From contig CAIVBX010000341.1 of NCBI GenBank assembly GCA_903904275.1, positions 1-6,281 of the forward strand: a stretch of DNA of 6,281 bases, written 5' to 3'. Source of the DNA: an uncultured Pseudomonadota bacterium. GTDB taxonomy: Bacteria; Pseudomonadota; Gammaproteobacteria; Methylococcales; Methylomonadaceae. Both the position numbers and the translations under genes were made by a program. Positions 4,601 to 6,281 of this stretch are shown piece by piece. The notes beneath the pieces were generated by a model, which worked only from the letters and a program-made list of their open reading frames with translations, was not told where the DNA came from and did no database searches. The first letter of the stretch is position 1, and each line of letters starts with the position of its first letter.

Positions 4601-6281
4601 AAACTAAACCGAGTGTAACCAAAATAAGGTCGATGGCTTTAATGCCGATGAATGGCACAATCAAACCGCCTACGCCGTAAATCAGCAAATTGTTTTGTAA
4701 CAACGTCGCCGCGCTCACAGGTTTATAGCTAATGCCTTTTAACGCAATCGGAATCAAAGCGATAATGACCAAGGCGTTAAAAATTACCGCTGACAAAATC
4801 GCGCTTGCAGGCGTGGCTAATTCCATCACATTCAACACGTTTAAAGCGGGATAAGTTGTCGCAAACGCCGCTGGAATAATGGCAAAGTATTTTGCGACAT
4901 CGTTTGCGATACTAAACGTCGTCAACGCGCCGCGTGTCATGAGCATTTGTTTTCCCGTTTCGACAATTTCAATCAATTTTGTTGGATTAGAATCCAAATC
5001 CACCATATTTCCCGCTTCTTTCGCGGCTTGCGTGCCGCTGTTCATTGCCACGGCAACATCAGCTTGTGCAAGTGCTGGCGCGTCGTTTGTGCCGTCACCT
5101 GTCATCGCCACTAAACGTCCTTCGGCTTGATATTGACGAATCAATTTAAGTTTTGCTTCTGGTGTGGCTTCGGCAAGAAAATCATCAACCCCAGCTTCTG
5201 CCGCAATTGCCGCCGCCGTCAAACGGTTATCACCTGTAATCATGATGGTTTTAATGCCCATTTGGCGTAATTCAGCAAAACGTTCTTTGATGCCGCCTTT
5301 CACAATATCTTTGAGTTCAATCACACCTAAAACGCGCGTGCCTTCTGCAACCACAAGCGGTGTACTGCCTCGACGCGCCACGTCATCAACCATTTTGTTT
5401 AAATCAGGCGGAAACGAACCGCCCAATTCTTCCACATAAGCACGAATCGCTTCTGCTGCACCTTTGCGAATTTGTCGCCCTTCCATATTCACGCCACTCA
5501 TCCGAGTTTGTGCGCTGAAATGCACGAATGTTGCACCCAATGAATGCACATCGCGTTCGCGTAAGCCGTAACGTTGTTTGGCTAAAACCACAATACTGCG
5601 ACCTTCGGGGGTTTCGTCTGCTAATGAGGCTAATTGTGCGGCATCAGCAAGTTGCGAATCATTGACACCGCGAGCATTTATGAACGCCGATGCTTGTCGA
5701 TTTCCTAATGTAATTGTTCCCGTTTTATCGAGCATCAACACATCAATATCGCCAGCCGCTTCAACGGCTTTGCCCGACGTGGCAACGACATTTTTTTGCA
5801 TCATGCGACCAATTCCCGCCACGCCAATTGCCGATAACAAACCGCCAATCGTAGTCGGAATTAAACAAACGAGTAACGCCACTAACACCGTAATCGTAAT
5901 GGGTTCACCTGCGCCTGAGATTTCTACCGCATACAATGAAAATGGCAATAACGTTACCGTCGCCATCAAGAAAACTAACGTCAATGCGACTAACAAAATC
6001 GTTAAGGCAATTTCATTCGGCGTTTTTTGGCGTTTAGCGTTTTCAACCATCGCAATCATGCGGTCTAAAAAGGATTCACCAGGATTTGCGGTGATTTTCA
6101 CAACCAGCCAATCCGATAAAACCCGCGTGCCGCCTGTTACCGAACTAAAATCGCCACCCGATTCACGAATCACAGGCGCACTTTCACCCGTAATCGCACT
6201 TTCATCGACCGACGCAACGCCTTCAATCACTTCGCCATCACCAGGTACAAAATCCCCAGCTTCAATCAAAACCACATCGCC
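4599..6281 (-). CDS. kdpB: Potassium-transporting ATPase ATP-binding subunit B, partial (5' end beyond window)
   Basis: KdpB is the P-type ATPase subunit that hydrolyses ATP to drive K+ import by KdpFABC in the inner membrane. The frame is open to the right edge, so the GTG at 6275 is an internal valine codon and not the start. By comparison with the E. coli protein about 125-130 N-terminal residues are missing. Counting from that GTG, one sees the actuator motif SAITGES (Ser32, the equivalent of the inhibitory phosphoserine 162 of E. coli), the membrane motif CLIPTTIGGL (137-146), the phosphorylation motif DKTGT (Asp183), TPEGRS and KGAAEAIR of the nucleotide-binding domain, MITGDN, and the hinge GDGTNDAPALAQAD. 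FSIANDVAKYFA in the fifth helix carries the Asp and Lys of the KdpB intramembrane dipole. About six extra residues compared with E. coli lie in the loop YAVEISGAGEP. The product looks fully functional. Promoter and kdpA are off the window. Confidence 0.97.
   Translation of the reverse strand, partial: GDVVLIEAGDFVPGDGEVIEGVASVDESAITGESAPVIRESGGDFSSVTGGTRVLSDWLVVKITANPGESFLDRMIAMVENAKRQKTPNEIALTILLVALTLVFLMATVTLLPFSLYAVEISGAGEPITITVLVALLVCLIPTTIGGLLSAIGVAGIGRMMQKNVVATSGKAVEAAGDIDVLMLDKTGTITLGNRQASAFINARGVNDSQLADAAQLASLADETPEGRSIVVLAKQRYGLRERDVHSLGATFVHFSAQTRMSGVNMEGRQIRKGAAEAIRAYVEELGGSFPPDLNKMVDDVARRGSTPLVVAEGTRVLGVIELKDIVKGGIKERFAELRQMGIKTIMITGDNRLTAAAIAAEAGVDDFLAEATPEAKLKLIRQYQAEGRLVAMTGDGTNDAPALAQADVAVAMNSGTQAAKEAGNMVDLDSNPTKLIEIVETGKQMLMTRGALTTFSIANDVAKYFAIIPAAFATTYPALNVLNVMELATPASAILSAVIFNALVIIALIPIALKGISYKPVSAATLLQNNLLIYGVGGLIVPFIGIKAIDLILVTLGLV

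Noticed and set aside
4879..5439. Two plus-strand frames of 83 and 91 codons opposite kdpB
   Set aside because: They run antisense to the most conserved part of kdpB and owe their openness to its codon bias.

Overview
All supportable genes in this window lie on the minus strand, so biological order runs from the right edge to the left. The base composition is AT-leaning. The gene set is a Kdp potassium ATPase, a DapA-type aldolase, a remnant of an outer-membrane beta-barrel protein, and IS630-type and MITE-like debris. This suggests a Gram-negative bacterium, probably a gammaproteobacterium with a mobile-element-rich genome. A Thiotrichales/Beggiatoa-like source would fit, but that is impression only; there is no rRNA or other taxonomic marker here.

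Right part (about 3700-6281): the 3' two thirds or more of kdpB (cut by the window edge), then kdpC, then a small exported PepSY-like protein. They are separated by only 10 and 5 bases, so they look like one transcription unit. A weak hairpin overlaps the stop codon of the small gene. Beyond it is a separate gene for a truncated KdpD-like membrane protein (DUF4118 four-helix domain, linker and the beginning of a GAF domain, with no kinase domain). This gene has its own convincing promoter region: a TATAAC -10 box preceded, 9 bases upstream, by two copies of AATCCTTAC at an 11-base pitch, the layout of sites bound by OmpR/PhoB/KdpE-class response regulators. A 15-bp inverted repeat covers the same -10 box.

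Middle part (about 1740-2980): a 1.2-kb stretch of decayed DNA. It holds two nested MITE-like elements with matching terminal inverted repeats (the outer one with a perfect 7-bp target duplication), a frameshifted N-terminal fragment of an IS630-type transposase, and a pseudogene of an outer-membrane beta-barrel protein. The pseudogene has kept its signal peptide, its first strands and its C-terminal strand, but has lost the interior.

Left part (1-1738): an intact dapA-like gene (4-hydroxy-tetrahydrodipicolinate synthase, lysine/peptidoglycan pathway), followed 35 bases later by an unrecognised protein with two membrane helices and a cytosolic domain. The first bases of another possible minus-strand gene run off the left edge. 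Its leader is a 59-bp sequence repeated almost exactly (55/59) in front of the beta-barrel pseudogene.

The window does not show a clearly new multi-gene system. The items most worth checking are the nested MITE family, the duplicated 59-bp leader, the PepSY-like protein tied to kdpBC, and the KdpD remnant with its own apparent response-regulator promoter.
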